From NCBI RefSeq assembly GCF_003259895.1, contig NZ_QLME01000003.1:152035-216034 (forward strand): 64,000 nucleotides of DNA, in the 5' to 3' direction. The notes beneath the pieces are model-generated. The model was not told where the DNA came from and ran no database searches. It saw only the letters and a list, made by a program, of their open reading frames with translations. Source of the DNA: Halanaerobium saccharolyticum (GTDB lineage Bacteria; Bacillota; Halanaerobiia; Halanaerobiales; Halanaerobiaceae). This document shows, in pieces, positions 7,800 through 16,716 of the stretch (its first letter is position 1; every line of letters begins with the position of its first letter). A program made the translations under genes and the position numbers.

Positions 7800-8240
7800 A
7801 TGCTTAATAAAATAAATCATTTTTTAGCAACAGGTTTTTACAGCGGTCATCTTCCGGCTGCTCCTGGGACCTGGGGTTCTTTATTAATGGTCTTACTTAT
7901 CTTCTTTTTTCCTTTACTGAATAATATATATCTGCTGTCAGCTCTCACTATTGGTGGAGTTGCAGTTGCTAATTTTGAAGAAAGACAGACTGGGATCAAA
8001 GATGACGGAAGAATAGTAATTGATGAGATGGCAGGACAGCTGCTTACATTTTATACTCTCCCCACAACTTTACCTGTTTTAGTTGGTGGTTTTATTTTAT
8101 TCAGGTTATTTGATATCACAAAACCCTGGCTGATTGATAAAGTACAGAATTTACCATCAGGCTGGGGAGTTATGATGGATGATATCCTGGCTGGACTAAC
8201 ATCTTTAATCATTTTAAAAATATTAATAACTTTGATTTAA
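7800..8240 (+). CDS. pgpA: Phosphatidylglycerophosphatase A
   Basis: Removes the terminal phosphate of phosphatidylglycerophosphate, the product of the gene before it. The conserved opening 'ATGFYSGHLPAAPGTWGSL' (about residues 10-28), the acidic 'IVIDEMAGQ' (about residues 76-84), and 'WGVMMDDILAG' near the C-terminus are the active-site segments of the PgpA family. Hydrophobic segments make it an inner-membrane protein. AGGAGGAAAG precedes the ATG. A hairpin with a T-run follows, ending this part of the operon. Confidence 0.92.
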   Translation: MLNKINHFLATGFYSGHLPAAPGTWGSLLMVLLIFFFPLLNNIYLLSALTIGGVAVANFEERQTGIKDDGRIVIDEMAGQLLTFYTLPTTLPVLVGGFILFRLFDITKPWLIDKVQNLPSGWGVMMDDILAGLTSLIILKILITLI

Positions 8241-8264
8241 TGATTCTAATCAGATTTTAATTCA

Positions 8265-8291
8265 ATCGGCCTTAAATAGGTCGATTTTTTT
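8265..8291 (+). terminator. Terminator after pgpA
   Basis: ATCGGCC and GGTCGAT (one G-U) pair around TTAAATA, followed by a run of T. Confidence 0.65.
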
Positions 8292-8329
8292 ATTTTAAAA
8301 TGATATACTAAATTTGAGGTGGATAGATA

Positions 8330-9577
8330 TTGAAGACAGCCATAATAGCAACTGGATCTGAATTGATTAGTGGACTTGTACAGGACAGCAACTCTAAATT
8401 TTTAGCTGAGAATCTGGCTAATTTGGGTTTTGAGCCTGAAAACATTTTTATTTGTGGAGATGAAAAAGAAAATATTAAAAAAACGATTTTTACTGCTTCC
8501 CGGAGTGCAGATTTAATTTTTATAACAGGAGGACTGGGCCCAACTAAAGATGATCAGACTAAAGAAGCATTTGCGGAAGTACTGGATTTGAATCTGATTT
8601 ATTCTAAAAAAATTGAGAAAAAATTAAAAAATATATTCTGTAATCACAGCTCAGAGATGACTTCCAATAATTTATCTCAGGCATATATTCCTGCGGGAGC
8701 AGAAATTATCAATAATGATAAAGGAACAGCGCCAGCTTTGAAAGTGGAGAAAGAAAATAAAACTTTTTATTTATTACCTGGAGTTCCTTCTGAATTAAAG
8801 TATTTATTTAAAAATAAAATATTAAAAGAACTTAAAAAGAAAAGTAAAAACAAATTATTTATTAAAGAATTCAATTTTATAGGAATTGGTGAGTCAACCC
8901 TGGCTTCAGAAGTTGATAATTTAAAATTAGATCCTGCTCTTAAGATTAGTTATCAGGCTGGTCGAGCCGAAGTAAAATTGAGGCTTAAAATTGATCAGAA
9001 CAGTCAATTAGCTGCTGCAGAAAAACATAAAATTATAAAAACAGCAGCGGAAAAAATAAAAAGACAATTTAGTGATTTCATTTATGGAGAAGATCAAGAG
9101 GATATATTAGATAAGGTTCACAACCTGTTAATTTCTAAAAAATTAAGTATAGCTACAGCTGAATCATTTACAGGAGGGCTAATTGCGGAAAGGCTGACTT
9201 CCAGAGCAGGGAGCTCCCAATATTTTTTGGGATCTATAGTTGCCTATAATGAAAAAATAAAAAAAGAAATATTAGAAATTGAATCTGAGCTTCTGGAGAG
9301 ATATGGAGTTGTGAGTCGGGAGTGTGCTAAAGCAATGGTTGAAAATGCTGCAAGAATTTTTGATTCAGAAATTGCTGCTGCAGCTACTGGAGCTGCAGGT
9401 CCAGCTGCTCATAATGGCAAAAGTGCAGGTACAATGTTTGTTGCTATAGCTTATAAAGAAAAGATTAAAATTTTAAAGTTGCAAAAAAATTATGGTCGGA
9501 AAATGAACCGTTATTTTGCTTCACAGATTGTGTTATTTGAAATTTATAAGTTAATAAAGGAAAGCGAGGAAAATTAA
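8330..9577 (+). CDS. cinA: CinA-type competence/damage-inducible protein
   Basis: Two-domain CinA, 415 residues: an N-terminal molybdopterin-binding-like (MoCF) domain with 'GSELISG' and 'ITGGLGPTKDD', and a C-terminal CinA domain (from about residue 260) with 'IATAESFTGGLIAERLTS' and 'ATGAAGPA'. Family members have ADP-ribose pyrophosphatase and NMN deamidase activities. The start is TTG at 8330, with GAGGTGG 9 bases before it. Its position upstream of recA is common in Firmicutes. No LexA box is seen at this gene itself. Confidence 0.92.
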   Translation: MKTAIIATGSELISGLVQDSNSKFLAENLANLGFEPENIFICGDEKENIKKTIFTASRSADLIFITGGLGPTKDDQTKEAFAEVLDLNLIYSKKIEKKLKNIFCNHSSEMTSNNLSQAYIPAGAEIINNDKGTAPALKVEKENKTFYLLPGVPSELKYLFKNKILKELKKKSKNKLFIKEFNFIGIGESTLASEVDNLKLDPALKISYQAGRAEVKLRLKIDQNSQLAAAEKHKIIKTAAEKIKRQFSDFIYGEDQEDILDKVHNLLISKKLSIATAESFTGGLIAERLTSRAGSSQYFLGSIVAYNEKIKKEILEIESELLERYGVVSRECAKAMVENAARIFDSEIAAAATGAAGPAAHNGKSAGTMFVAIAYKEKIKILKLQKNYGRKMNRYFASQIVLFEIYKLIKESEEN

Positions 9578-9578
9578 A

Positions 9579-10790
9579 ATGCTTAAAAAAATGGTTTATC
9601 TAATTATTATTATTTCTTTATTGTTTTCAGTTTCAAGTTTTGCTCTGGCTCAGGAAGAAAATGTCGCAGAAGAAGAACAAACACAAACAACTGGTGACAT
9701 TTTTTCTGAAGCTTTAAATGATTATAATTCCGGGAATTTTGCCCTGGCTGAAGAAAAATTTAACAAACTACTGGAGAATGAAGAATTGGATGAAGGAATG
9801 GAATTTAGTGTTCTCTATTATTCAACGATGACGGCTGTTAAGAGATATCAAACTGTTAAAGCAGTAGACTACTTAGAAAGGATGAATGACTTAGGTTTTC
9901 AGAGTGGAAATTTAAACTGGCAAATTGCAGAACTGTATTTAAATAAAAATAATCAATTTGATAGTGCCGATTTTGAAGAAGCTCTAATATATTTACAGAA
10001 AGCAGAAGAACTCGGGTTAAACAAAATAAATTTTAGAAGAGATCTTGCTTATGGTTATTTGGAAAATCAAGAATTAGAACAGGCAGAAGAATTATATTTA
10101 GAAATAATTGAGACAGAGGCCACTGCAGCTGATTACTTAAATCTGGCTAAAATTAAAGAAAGACAGGAAGAATTAAATCAGGCAGTAGAATATTACGAAT
10201 CTGCTCTGGACTTAAATGGATCACAATCTTCACTTTATTTAAACCTTGGTAATTTATATCAGGAATTGAATAATTATAATTCAGCAGTCTCTGTTTTTAA
10301 CCAGGGAATAAAGCTAAGAAGAGATTTCGCTCCTTATTATATTGGACTTGGAGAAAGTTATATTGAACTGGAGAATTATAATCAAGCTCAAACTGCACTG
10401 GAGAAAGCAGTAGAAATTAATGATAATTCTTATTATGGATATTATCTGCTGGCAAATGTAGAGAAAGAAAATGGTAATTTAAATCAAGCTTTAAATTATT
10501 ACAGTCAGGCCCTAAAAAACAATCCTGATTATGTAGAAGCTTATCTGGGTGAAGGAAGAATTCATTTAGAAAGAGAAGAATATTATCGGGCTATTTCTCG
10601 TTTTTCACTGGCAGTAGAAAAAAACCAGGATTATGCAGAAAGCCGTTATTATTTAGGTAGAGCTTATTATCAGGCAGACATGTTAGAAGCAGCAAGAGCT
10701 GAGTTGAGAAGAGCTCTGCATATTAATGATAATTATCAGCAGGCAAGAGAACTTCTAGATAGGGTAGAAAACGAATTGAATATAGATTAA
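9579..10790 (+). CDS. Secreted tetratricopeptide-repeat protein
   Basis: 403 residues: a signal peptide (about 24 residues, ending ALA before QEE), then at least eight TPR-like helical repeats rich in Tyr, Asn and Ala, for example 'AYGYLENQELEQAEELYLEI' and 'YYLGRAYYQADMLEAARAEL'. Such proteins scaffold complexes outside the cytoplasm; here that means the periplasm of a diderm cell. It starts one base after the cinA stop, so it is co-transcribed with cinA and thpR. This is not a standard member of the cinA-recA neighbourhood and looks lineage-specific. No function can be assigned. Confidence 0.8.
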   Translation: MLKKMVYLIIIISLLFSVSSFALAQEENVAEEEQTQTTGDIFSEALNDYNSGNFALAEEKFNKLLENEELDEGMEFSVLYYSTMTAVKRYQTVKAVDYLERMNDLGFQSGNLNWQIAELYLNKNNQFDSADFEEALIYLQKAEELGLNKINFRRDLAYGYLENQELEQAEELYLEIIETEATAADYLNLAKIKERQEELNQAVEYYESALDLNGSQSSLYLNLGNLYQELNNYNSAVSVFNQGIKLRRDFAPYYIGLGESYIELENYNQAQTALEKAVEINDNSYYGYYLLANVEKENGNLNQALNYYSQALKNNPDYVEAYLGEGRIHLEREEYYRAISRFSLAVEKNQDYAESRYYLGRAYYQADMLEAARAELRRALHINDNYQQARELLDRVENELNID

Positions 10791-10806
10791 TTAAAGGGTG
10801 TTCTAA

Positions 10807-11352
10807 ATGAGACTTTTTATAGCAGTTAATATTAATTTACGCAGTAAAGATTTGATTGAAAGAAAGCTGAATTCTTTAAAAGAAGAATATAAAAATCAGT
10901 TTAAATGGGTAGAAAAGAAAAAGTGGCATTTAACTCTCAAATTTATTGGTGAAGCATCAACTAAGGAAAAAGAAGATATAATTGAAGTATTAAAAAATAT
11001 CAATTTTAAGGAAAAAAATGAATATATACAATTTGATAGAGTTGATGCTTTTCCCCATCTAAATCAGGCTAAAGTACTATATCTTGCACTTAAGCAGGGT
11101 AAAGATAGTTTGTGTAAACTGCATGATAGACTGGTAAATGAACTGCTTAAATATGATTTTGAAGATGATCAGAAGAACTATATTCCTCATCTAACTCTGG
11201 GACGCAATAAAGGTGAAGCTTTTAAAATAAAAGAGGAATTTCAGGAAGAACATTTTTTAAACATTTATGCGAAAATTGAAAGTATCAGTCTTTATAAAAG
11301 TGAATTAAAAGCCAGCGGACCAGAATATATTGAATTATTTTCCATTAAATAG
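10807..11352 (+). CDS. thpR: RNA 2',3'-cyclic phosphodiesterase (2'-5' RNA ligase family)
   Basis: A 2H phosphoesterase. Both catalytic His-x-Thr-Leu tetrads are present: 'WHLTLKFIG' near residue 40 and 'PHLTLGR' near residue 125. The length of 181 residues is typical. Family members hydrolyse 2',3'-cyclic phosphates on RNA ends. It sits between the TPR gene and the recA promoter, in the place it takes in several clostridial genomes. Confidence 0.9.
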   Translation: MRLFIAVNINLRSKDLIERKLNSLKEEYKNQFKWVEKKKWHLTLKFIGEASTKEKEDIIEVLKNINFKEKNEYIQFDRVDAFPHLNQAKVLYLALKQGKDSLCKLHDRLVNELLKYDFEDDQKNYIPHLTLGRNKGEAFKIKEEFQEEHFLNIYAKIESISLYKSELKASGPEYIELFSIK

Positions 11353-11362
11353 AAATTAATCC

Positions 11363-11391
11363 TTGCAATCATTAAACATCTGTTCTATAAT
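11363..11391 (+). promoter_or_regulatory. recA promoter with an embedded LexA-like box
   Basis: TTGCAA at 11363-11368 and TATAAT at 11386-11391 with a 17-base spacer. The spacer holds TAAACATCTGTTCT (11373-11386), which fits the Firmicute SOS box pattern (AAC, four bases, GTT) and matches the boxes found at lexA in this window. LexA bound here would cover the promoter. Confidence 0.8.
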
Positions 11392-11443
11392 ATAATTAAA
11401 GATAAAAATTGCAGTTAAAATATATTTGGGGAGGAAGATAAAT

Positions 11444-12487
11444 TTGGCAACTAGTGATAAAGAAAAAGCACTTGATAAGGCGGTTAAGAGAATTGAAAAA
11501 CAATTTGGTAAAGGTTCAATTATGAGGCTGGGAGATTCACAGAAATTAAATGTGGAAGCTATACCTACAGGAGCTTTACCACTGGATCTGGCTCTAGGTA
11601 TTGGCGGGATCCCTAAAGGAAGAATTATTGAATTATATGGGAATGAATCATCAGGTAAAACAACATTGGCCCTCCATATAATAGCAGAGGCTCAAAAAAT
11701 GGATGGTATTGCAGCCTTTATTGACGCTGAACACGCACTTGACCCTAAATATGCTAAAAATTTAGGTGTAAATATTGATAATCTACTAATTTCACAGCCT
11801 GACAGTGGAGAAGAAGCTTTGGAAATTGGAGAAGCACTTGTCCGCAGTAATGCTGTTGACCTGGTGGTTATTGACTCTGTTGCTGCTCTGGTACCGAAGG
11901 CAGAATTAGAAGGGGATATGGGAGACTCTCATATGGGGCTGCAGGCCAGGCTGATGTCTCAGGCAATGCGTAAACTATCTGGAGCAATTAGTAAATCTAA
12001 GGCAGCAGTTGTATTCATCAACCAGATTAGAGAGAAAATTGGTGTAATGTTTGGTAATCCAGAAACAACTCCTGGTGGACGCGCACTTAAGTTTTATTCT
12101 TCTGTCAGAATTGAAATGAGAAGATCACAGACTATCAAAGATGGAGATAAGTTAATCGGTAGTACAGCTAAAGTAAAAGTTGTTAAAAATAAGGTGGCAG
12201 CTCCATTTAGAAATTGTCAATTTGATATTATGTATGGTACAGGAATCTCACAGCCCGGATGTGTAATTGATTTAGGAGAAGAAACCGGAATTGTAGATAG
12301 AGCTGGTTCCTGGTATTCCTATGGTGATGTTCGTCTTGGTCAGGGTAGAGAAAATTCTAAAGAGTTTCTGCGTGATAATCCAGAAGTTATGGAAGAGATT
12401 GATAAAAAAATAAGAGTTAAAGTTGGTTTAATAGATGGTGAAAATGAAGATAAGAATGAAGAAGGAAAAGAAAAGGAAGAGGAATAA
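11444..12487 (+). CDS. recA: RecA recombinase
   Basis: The strand-exchange ATPase of homologous recombination and co-protease for LexA. Walker A 'GNESSGKTT' is at residues 66-74, Walker B '[11 protein letters not shown]' follows, with the L1 and L2 regions ('[19 protein letters not shown]' and '[20 protein letters not shown]'). The C-terminus is a short acidic tail. TTG at 11444 is chosen because GGGGAGGA lies 7 to 8 bases upstream and the resulting '[14 protein letters not shown]' start is normal for RecA; a TTG at 11426 would place the ribosome binding site inside the gene. recX follows after 6 bases. Confidence 0.97.
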   Translation: MATSDKEKALDKAVKRIEKQFGKGSIMRLGDSQKLNVEAIPTGALPLDLALGIGGIPKGRIIELYGNESSGKTTLALHIIAEAQKMDGIAAFIDAEHALDPKYAKNLGVNIDNLLISQPDSGEEALEIGEALVRSNAVDLVVIDSVAALVPKAELEGDMGDSHMGLQARLMSQAMRKLSGAISKSKAAVVFINQIREKIGVMFGNPETTPGGRALKFYSSVRIEMRRSQTIKDGDKLIGSTAKVKVVKNKVAAPFRNCQFDIMYGTGISQPGCVIDLGEETGIVDRAGSWYSYGDVRLGQGRENSKEFLRDNPEVMEEIDKKIRVKVGLIDGENEDKNEEGKEKEEE

Positions 12488-12493
12488 TTCCCA

Positions 12494-12955
12494 ATGGATC
12501 AAATAGATAAAGAAGCATTTTCTAAAGCACGCAATAAAGCTTTTAAATTATTGAGCTACCGAGAAAGAACAATTAAAGAAATTGAAGATCGCCTGCGAAA
12601 AAAAGATTTTACTGAGGAAGTTATTAAAGCAGTAGTCGATTTTCTTCTAGAAAATGATTATTTAAATGAAGAGCGATTTGCCGAAATGTGGATTAGGTCA
12701 AGAAAAAAACATCATCCCCGCGGCAGAAAGTTGATATATAAAGAGCTAAAAAACAAGGGTGTTAATCAGAAAATCATTAATAGCGCTCTAAATCAGTATT
12801 TAAGTGAGCAGGATGAACTAGAAATGGCTGAATATTTAATGGGAAAATGGCTGCGCAGACGGACTGAAGAAGACAGTTCCAGCTATAAATTAAAAAACTA
12901 TTTAGCTAATAAAGGATTTAGTTATGATTTGATTTATCAGATAACAGATAAATAA
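12494..12955 (+). CDS. recX: RecX, RecA modulator
   Basis: A 153-residue helical basic protein with the RecX three-helix repeats, seen in 'AFKLLSYRERTIKEIEDRL' and 'ENDYLNEERFAEMWIRSR' followed by the 'HPRGRKLIYKELKNKGV' loop. RecX binds RecA filaments and limits their activity. It directly follows recA, probably in the same LexA-controlled transcript, and is followed by a terminator. Confidence 0.92.
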   Translation: MDQIDKEAFSKARNKAFKLLSYRERTIKEIEDRLRKKDFTEEVIKAVVDFLLENDYLNEERFAEMWIRSRKKHHPRGRKLIYKELKNKGVNQKIINSALNQYLSEQDELEMAEYLMGKWLRRRTEEDSSSYKLKNYLANKGFSYDLIYQITDK

Positions 12956-12961
12956 GTATAA

Positions 12962-12988
12962 AAGCCTGCTTTCAGCGGGCTTTTTCCT
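12962..12988 (+). terminator. Terminator of recA-recX
   Basis: AAGCCTGC and GCGGGCTT pair (one G-U) around TTTCA and run into TTTTTCCTTTTT. Confidence 0.82.
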
Positions 12989-13013
12989 TTTTATACCAAA
13001 TTATAGTCTTTTC

Positions 13014-13042
13014 TTGACATAAGGTGCGAAAAAAGTTAAAAT
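13014..13042 (+). promoter_or_regulatory. rny promoter
   Basis: TTGACA at 13014-13019 and TAAAAT at 13037-13042 with a 17-base spacer, giving a predicted transcript start near 13049, upstream of all candidate rny start codons. Confidence 0.75.
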
Positions 13043-13114
13043 ATTATTAGTAAATGTAAATATAAAATTAAAAAATTGAATATTAGACAGGAGGTGAATA
13101 TTATTAATGGAGCT

Positions 13115-14638
13115 ATGTTATATTTTATAATAGCCCTACCTCTCGGAATTGTAATTGGGTATTTAATTCGAAAATATATTGCGAAAGCACGTATGCAGTC
13201 TGCGGAAGAAGAAGCAGAGAAGATACTCCAAGATGCAGAAAGAGATGCCAAGGCAAAGAAAAAGGAAACTATTCTTGAAGCTAAAGAAGAAGCTCATCAG
13301 ATTCGGGAAGAAGCAAATAAAGAAAGTCAGAAAAGAAGAGATGAGCTGCAGAAATTAGAAAATAGATTAATGAAAAAAGAGGAAAATCTGGATCGGAAAG
13401 CTGAAAATCTGGATCGTAAAGAACAGAGTATTAAAGATCGAGATAAAAATTTAGCAAAAGCTGAAGAGGAAATCGAAGAAATTAAAAAAGAACAGAAAGA
13501 AAAATTAGAAATGATTTCTAGTTTCTCAGAAAGTGAAGCTAAAGACTATCTTTTAAATAAGGTAGAATCTGAGCTGGATCATGAATATGCAAAGATGATT
13601 AAAGAAAAAGAAGCTCAGGCAAAGGAAGAATCTGAGAAAAAAGCTAGAGAAATTATTTCACTTGCAATCCAGAGATCTGCAGCTGATCATGTAACAGAAT
13701 CAACTGTTTCTGTTGTTAATCTTCCAAATGATGATATGAAGGGAAGAATTATCGGACGTGAAGGAAGAAATATCAGAACTTTGGAGAGTCTAACAGGTAT
13801 CGATTTAATTATTGATGACACTCCTGAGGCAGTTGTTATTTCTGGTTTTGATCCAATTAGACGTGAAATTGCGAGGATTGCTTTAGAAAAATTAATTGTT
13901 GATGGTCGAATTCATCCAGCCAGAATTGAAGAAATGGTCGAAAAGGCTGAAAAAGAATTGGATCAGCATATTAAAGAAATTGGAGAACAGGCAACATTTG
14001 ATACAGGAGTTCATGGTTTAAACCCTGAATTAATCAAGTTATTAGGAAGACTTAAATTCAGAACAAGTTATGGACAAAATGTATTACAACATGCTATTGA
14101 AGTATCCTATTTAGCAAGCATCATGGCTGCTGAACTGGGTGCTGACGCTACTCTTGCAAGACGTGGTGGTCTTCTTCATGATATTGGTAAAGCAATTGAT
14201 CATGATATGGAAGGTACTCATGTTAATCTTGGTGTTGATACTGCAAGAAAATATGGTGAAAGTGAAAAAGTAATTCATACAATTGAAGCTCATCATAGTG
14301 ATGTTGAATTTAAATCAGTAGAGGCAGTTTTAGTTGCAGCAGCAGATGCAATTTCAGCAGCAAGACCAGGAGCTAGAAAAGAAACATTAGATTCTTATAT
14401 TAAGAGACTTGAAGATTTAGAGGATATTGGTGAGTCTTTTAATGGTGTAGAAAAAGCTTATGCTATTCAGGCTGGAAGAGAAATCAGAGTTATTGTTGAG
14501 CCTGATAAAATTAATGACATCGAAAGTACCAAAATGGTTAGAGATATTACTAAGAAAATAGAAAAAAATCTCGATTACCCTGGACAGATTAAAGTTGTTA
14601 TTATTCGTGAAACCAGAGTAGTGGATTATGCTAAATAA
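13115..14638 (+). CDS. rny: Ribonuclease Y
   Basis: The membrane-anchored endoribonuclease that initiates mRNA decay in Firmicutes. One N-terminal transmembrane helix, a long charged coiled coil (about residues 30-190), a KH domain with '[17 protein letters not shown]', and an HD domain with '[17 protein letters not shown]' and '[18 protein letters not shown]' are all seen. The start is uncertain: AGGAGGTGA at 13089-13097 is excellent, but the first in-frame ATG (13115) is 20 bases from its AGGAGG core, and the in-frame codons at usual spacing are ATT (13100 and 13103). TTG at 13076 lies upstream of the site. ATG 13115 is given as the conservative choice. Confidence 0.93.
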   Translation: MLYFIIALPLGIVIGYLIRKYIAKARMQSAEEEAEKILQDAERDAKAKKKETILEAKEEAHQIREEANKESQKRRDELQKLENRLMKKEENLDRKAENLDRKEQSIKDRDKNLAKAEEEIEEIKKEQKEKLEMISSFSESEAKDYLLNKVESELDHEYAKMIKEKEAQAKEESEKKAREIISLAIQRSAADHVTESTVSVVNLPNDDMKGRIIGREGRNIRTLESLTGIDLIIDDTPEAVVISGFDPIRREIARIALEKLIVDGRIHPARIEEMVEKAEKELDQHIKEIGEQATFDTGVHGLNPELIKLLGRLKFRTSYGQNVLQHAIEVSYLASIMAAELGADATLARRGGLLHDIGKAIDHDMEGTHVNLGVDTARKYGESEKVIHTIEAHHSDVEFKSVEAVLVAAADAISAARPGARKETLDSYIKRLEDLEDIGESFNGVEKAYAIQAGREIRVIVEPDKINDIESTKMVRDITKKIEKNLDYPGQIKVVIIRETRVVDYAK

Positions 14639-14662
14639 AAATAATTAATTATGAAATTAATG

Positions 14663-14686
14663 GGCTCCTCTTTTTTGAGGAGCCTT
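14663..14686 (+). terminator. Terminator of rny
   Basis: GGCTCCTC and GAGGAGCC form an 8-bp stem around six T residues, followed by TTTAAT. Confidence 0.8.
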
Positions 14687-14747
14687 TAATAAATTTATGA
14701 TATAATAAATTTGGAAAGTAAAGTTAAATTTATAGGGGAGATTTATA

Positions 14748-15524
14748 ATGAACATTTTATTTATTGGAGATATTGTCGGTAGAGCCGGAAGACGTGCTGT
14801 TAGAATTTTTTTAGATGAAATAAAGTCAGAACACGATATTGATTTTGTGATTGCAAATGGCGAAAACTCTGCTGGAGGTTTTGGAATAACTAAAAAAGTT
14901 GCAGCGGAATTATATGGCTCTGGTATAGACTTTTTTACAATGGGTAATCATACCTGGGATAATAAGGATATTTTTAAGTTTATTGATGATGATCCTAATC
15001 TAATTCGGCCTTTAAACTTTCCCAAAAATAACCCTGGTCGGGGCTGGCAGACTTTAGAACTTAAGTCTAAAAAAATTACTATTGTAAATTTAATTGGTCA
15101 GATATATATGCAGGCTTACGATTCTCCCTATCACAGGTTTATGGAATTATATCCTGAAATTAAAGACTCAGATATTATTTTGGTTGACTTCCATGCAGAA
15201 GCTACAGGAGAAAAAATGGCATTTGCCAGAGCTGTAGACGGGATGATAACAGCTGTTATAGGGACCCATACGCATGTACAGACAAACGACGCTCAAATTT
15301 TACCTGAGGGAAGTGGATATATTACGGATGCTGGTTTAACCGGAGCAGTAGATTCTATTTTAGGAATGAAGCCTGATAAAATGATAGAAAAAATGATAAA
15401 TTCTCTGCCAGTGAGATATGAGGTAGGAACTGGTGAAGTAAAAATTGAAGCTGTTTTAATCAAAATAGATGAAAAAACAAACTCTGTTAACCAAATCATG
15501 GTAATAAAAAAAAATAATTTATGA
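14748..15524 (+). CDS. ymdB: YmdB-family metallophosphoesterase
   Basis: A 258-residue TIGR00282/YmdB phosphoesterase; B. subtilis YmdB hydrolyses 2',3'-cyclic nucleotides and influences biofilm and motility decisions. Metal ligands are evident: 'GDIVGRAGR' at the N-terminus, 'NGENSAGG', 'MGNHTWDN', 'VDFHAEATGEK' and 'IGTHTHVQTND'. GGGGAG precedes the ATG. The order rny-ymdB-spoVS is the same as in B. subtilis, although an rny terminator separates it here. Confidence 0.93.
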   Translation: MNILFIGDIVGRAGRRAVRIFLDEIKSEHDIDFVIANGENSAGGFGITKKVAAELYGSGIDFFTMGNHTWDNKDIFKFIDDDPNLIRPLNFPKNNPGRGWQTLELKSKKITIVNLIGQIYMQAYDSPYHRFMELYPEIKDSDIILVDFHAEATGEKMAFARAVDGMITAVIGTHTHVQTNDAQILPEGSGYITDAGLTGAVDSILGMKPDKMIEKMINSLPVRYEVGTGEVKIEAVLIKIDEKTNSVNQIMVIKKNNL

Positions 15525-15621
15525 TTTTTTTCTAAAAAAGCAGGAATTTATTTCATTTATGGCTAATATATTATATAGAGGGAAATAATATTTTATCCAA
15601 TCAAGGAGGTAATAGACGAAG

Positions 15622-15882
15622 ATGGAAGTATTAAAAGTATCATCTAATTCTAGTCCTAACAAAGTTGCTGGGGCTCTGGCCGGTGTTCTTAGGGAAAATG
15701 GTAATGCAGAACTTCAGGCTGTTGGGGCTGGAGCGCTCAACCAGGGGGTAAAAGCAGTAGCTATTGCAAGAGGGTTTGTAGCTCCGAGTGGAATTGATTT
15801 AATTTGTATTCCTGCTTTCACAGATATCGAAATTGATGGAGAAGAAAGAACAGCAATCAAATTGATTGTAGAACCTAGATAG
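15622..15882 (+). CDS. spoVS: Stage V sporulation protein S (SpoVS)
   Basis: An 86-residue protein of the SpoVS (Alba-like nucleic-acid-binding fold) family, recognised over its whole length, e.g. 'SPNKVAGALAGVLRENGNAE' and 'VKAVAIARGFVAPSGIDL'. In B. subtilis it affects spore coat assembly and septation. AAGGAGGT precedes the ATG. Its presence does not prove sporulation, because non-sporulating relatives keep it. Confidence 0.95.
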   Translation: MEVLKVSSNSSPNKVAGALAGVLRENGNAELQAVGAGALNQGVKAVAIARGFVAPSGIDLICIPAFTDIEIDGEERTAIKLIVEPR

Positions 15883-15889
15883 AAATTTT

Positions 15890-15924
15890 ATCTGTTTGCC
15901 ATTCTGGCAGGCAGATTTTTTTAT
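15890..15924 (+). terminator. Terminator of spoVS
   Basis: An 11-bp stem (ATCTGTTTGCC with GGCAGGCAGAT, two G-U pairs) around ATTCT, followed by seven T residues. Confidence 0.85.
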
Positions 15925-15942
15925 TTTTAATCGTATTTTAAC

Positions 15943-15972
15943 TTGTGTTATAGAGGTGTTAAGTTATATAAT
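15943..15972 (+). promoter_or_regulatory. Promoter of the two-component system
   Basis: TTGTGT at 15943-15948 and TATAAT at 15967-15972 with an 18-base spacer, 66 bases before the response regulator start. Confidence 0.6.
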
Positions 15973-16038
15973 AGATGTAGTTAGGACTATTTAGTAACCT
16001 TGTTTAATAATTTTTGATTATATTTTTGAGGTGGCAGA

Positions 16039-16716
16039 GTGGAAAAAATATTAGTGGTTGAAGATGAAGCAAAAATAAGAAAAATAATTAGAAGTTATTT
16101 AAAAGAGGATTACGAAATTTCTGAAGCGGTTAATGGACAGGAAGGTTTAGAGCTTTTTAAAGATAGTTATTTTGATCTAATTATTCTAGATCTAATGTTG
16201 CCTGAAATAAGTGGGGAAAAAGTCTGCCAAAAAATAAGGCAGATCTCTGAAATCCCGATCATTATGCTGACTGCAAAAAGTAGTGAACAAAATAAAATCG
16301 AAGGTTTTAATTATGGTGCAGATGATTACCTTACCAAACCTTTTAGTCCGAGGGAACTACTGGTACGCACTAAAGCTATCTTAAGACGCAGCCGAAATCA
16401 AGAAAAAGCAGGTATTATAATCCTGAATGACGGGGAATACAAAATATATCATGAGGAAATGATAGTAAAAAAAGATAATAGTGATTGTCAGTTAACAAGT
16501 ACCGAATTTAAAATACTGATGGTGTTAATTAATAATGCCGGTCAGGTTTTAAGCCGTGAACAGCTGGCTGATAAGGTCATGGGTCTGGAATTCAGTGGTT
16601 TTGATAGAACCATTGACGTTCATATCAAAAATATACGCAAAAAGATGCAGTTAGAAAAAGATCAGTATATAGTCACTGTTTATGGAGCAGGATATAAGTT
16701 TACAGGTGATATTTAA
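16039..16716 (+). CDS. OmpR-family response regulator
   Basis: 225 residues: receiver domain with the acidic pair in 'VVEDE' (residues 7-10), phospho-acceptor D51 in 'LIILDLMLPE', conserved T and K in 'MLTAKS' and 'LTKPFSPRELL', then a winged-helix DNA-binding domain ending 'TVYGAGYKF'. The start is GTG at 16039 with GAGGTGG 7 bases upstream. It overlaps the histidine kinase gene by one base (TAATG). The neighbouring envelope operon downstream is a plausible target. Confidence 0.93.
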   Translation: MEKILVVEDEAKIRKIIRSYLKEDYEISEAVNGQEGLELFKDSYFDLIILDLMLPEISGEKVCQKIRQISEIPIIMLTAKSSEQNKIEGFNYGADDYLTKPFSPRELLVRTKAILRRSRNQEKAGIIILNDGEYKIYHEEMIVKKDNSDCQLTSTEFKILMVLINNAGQVLSREQLADKVMGLEFSGFDRTIDVHIKNIRKKMQLEKDQYIVTVYGAGYKFTGDI

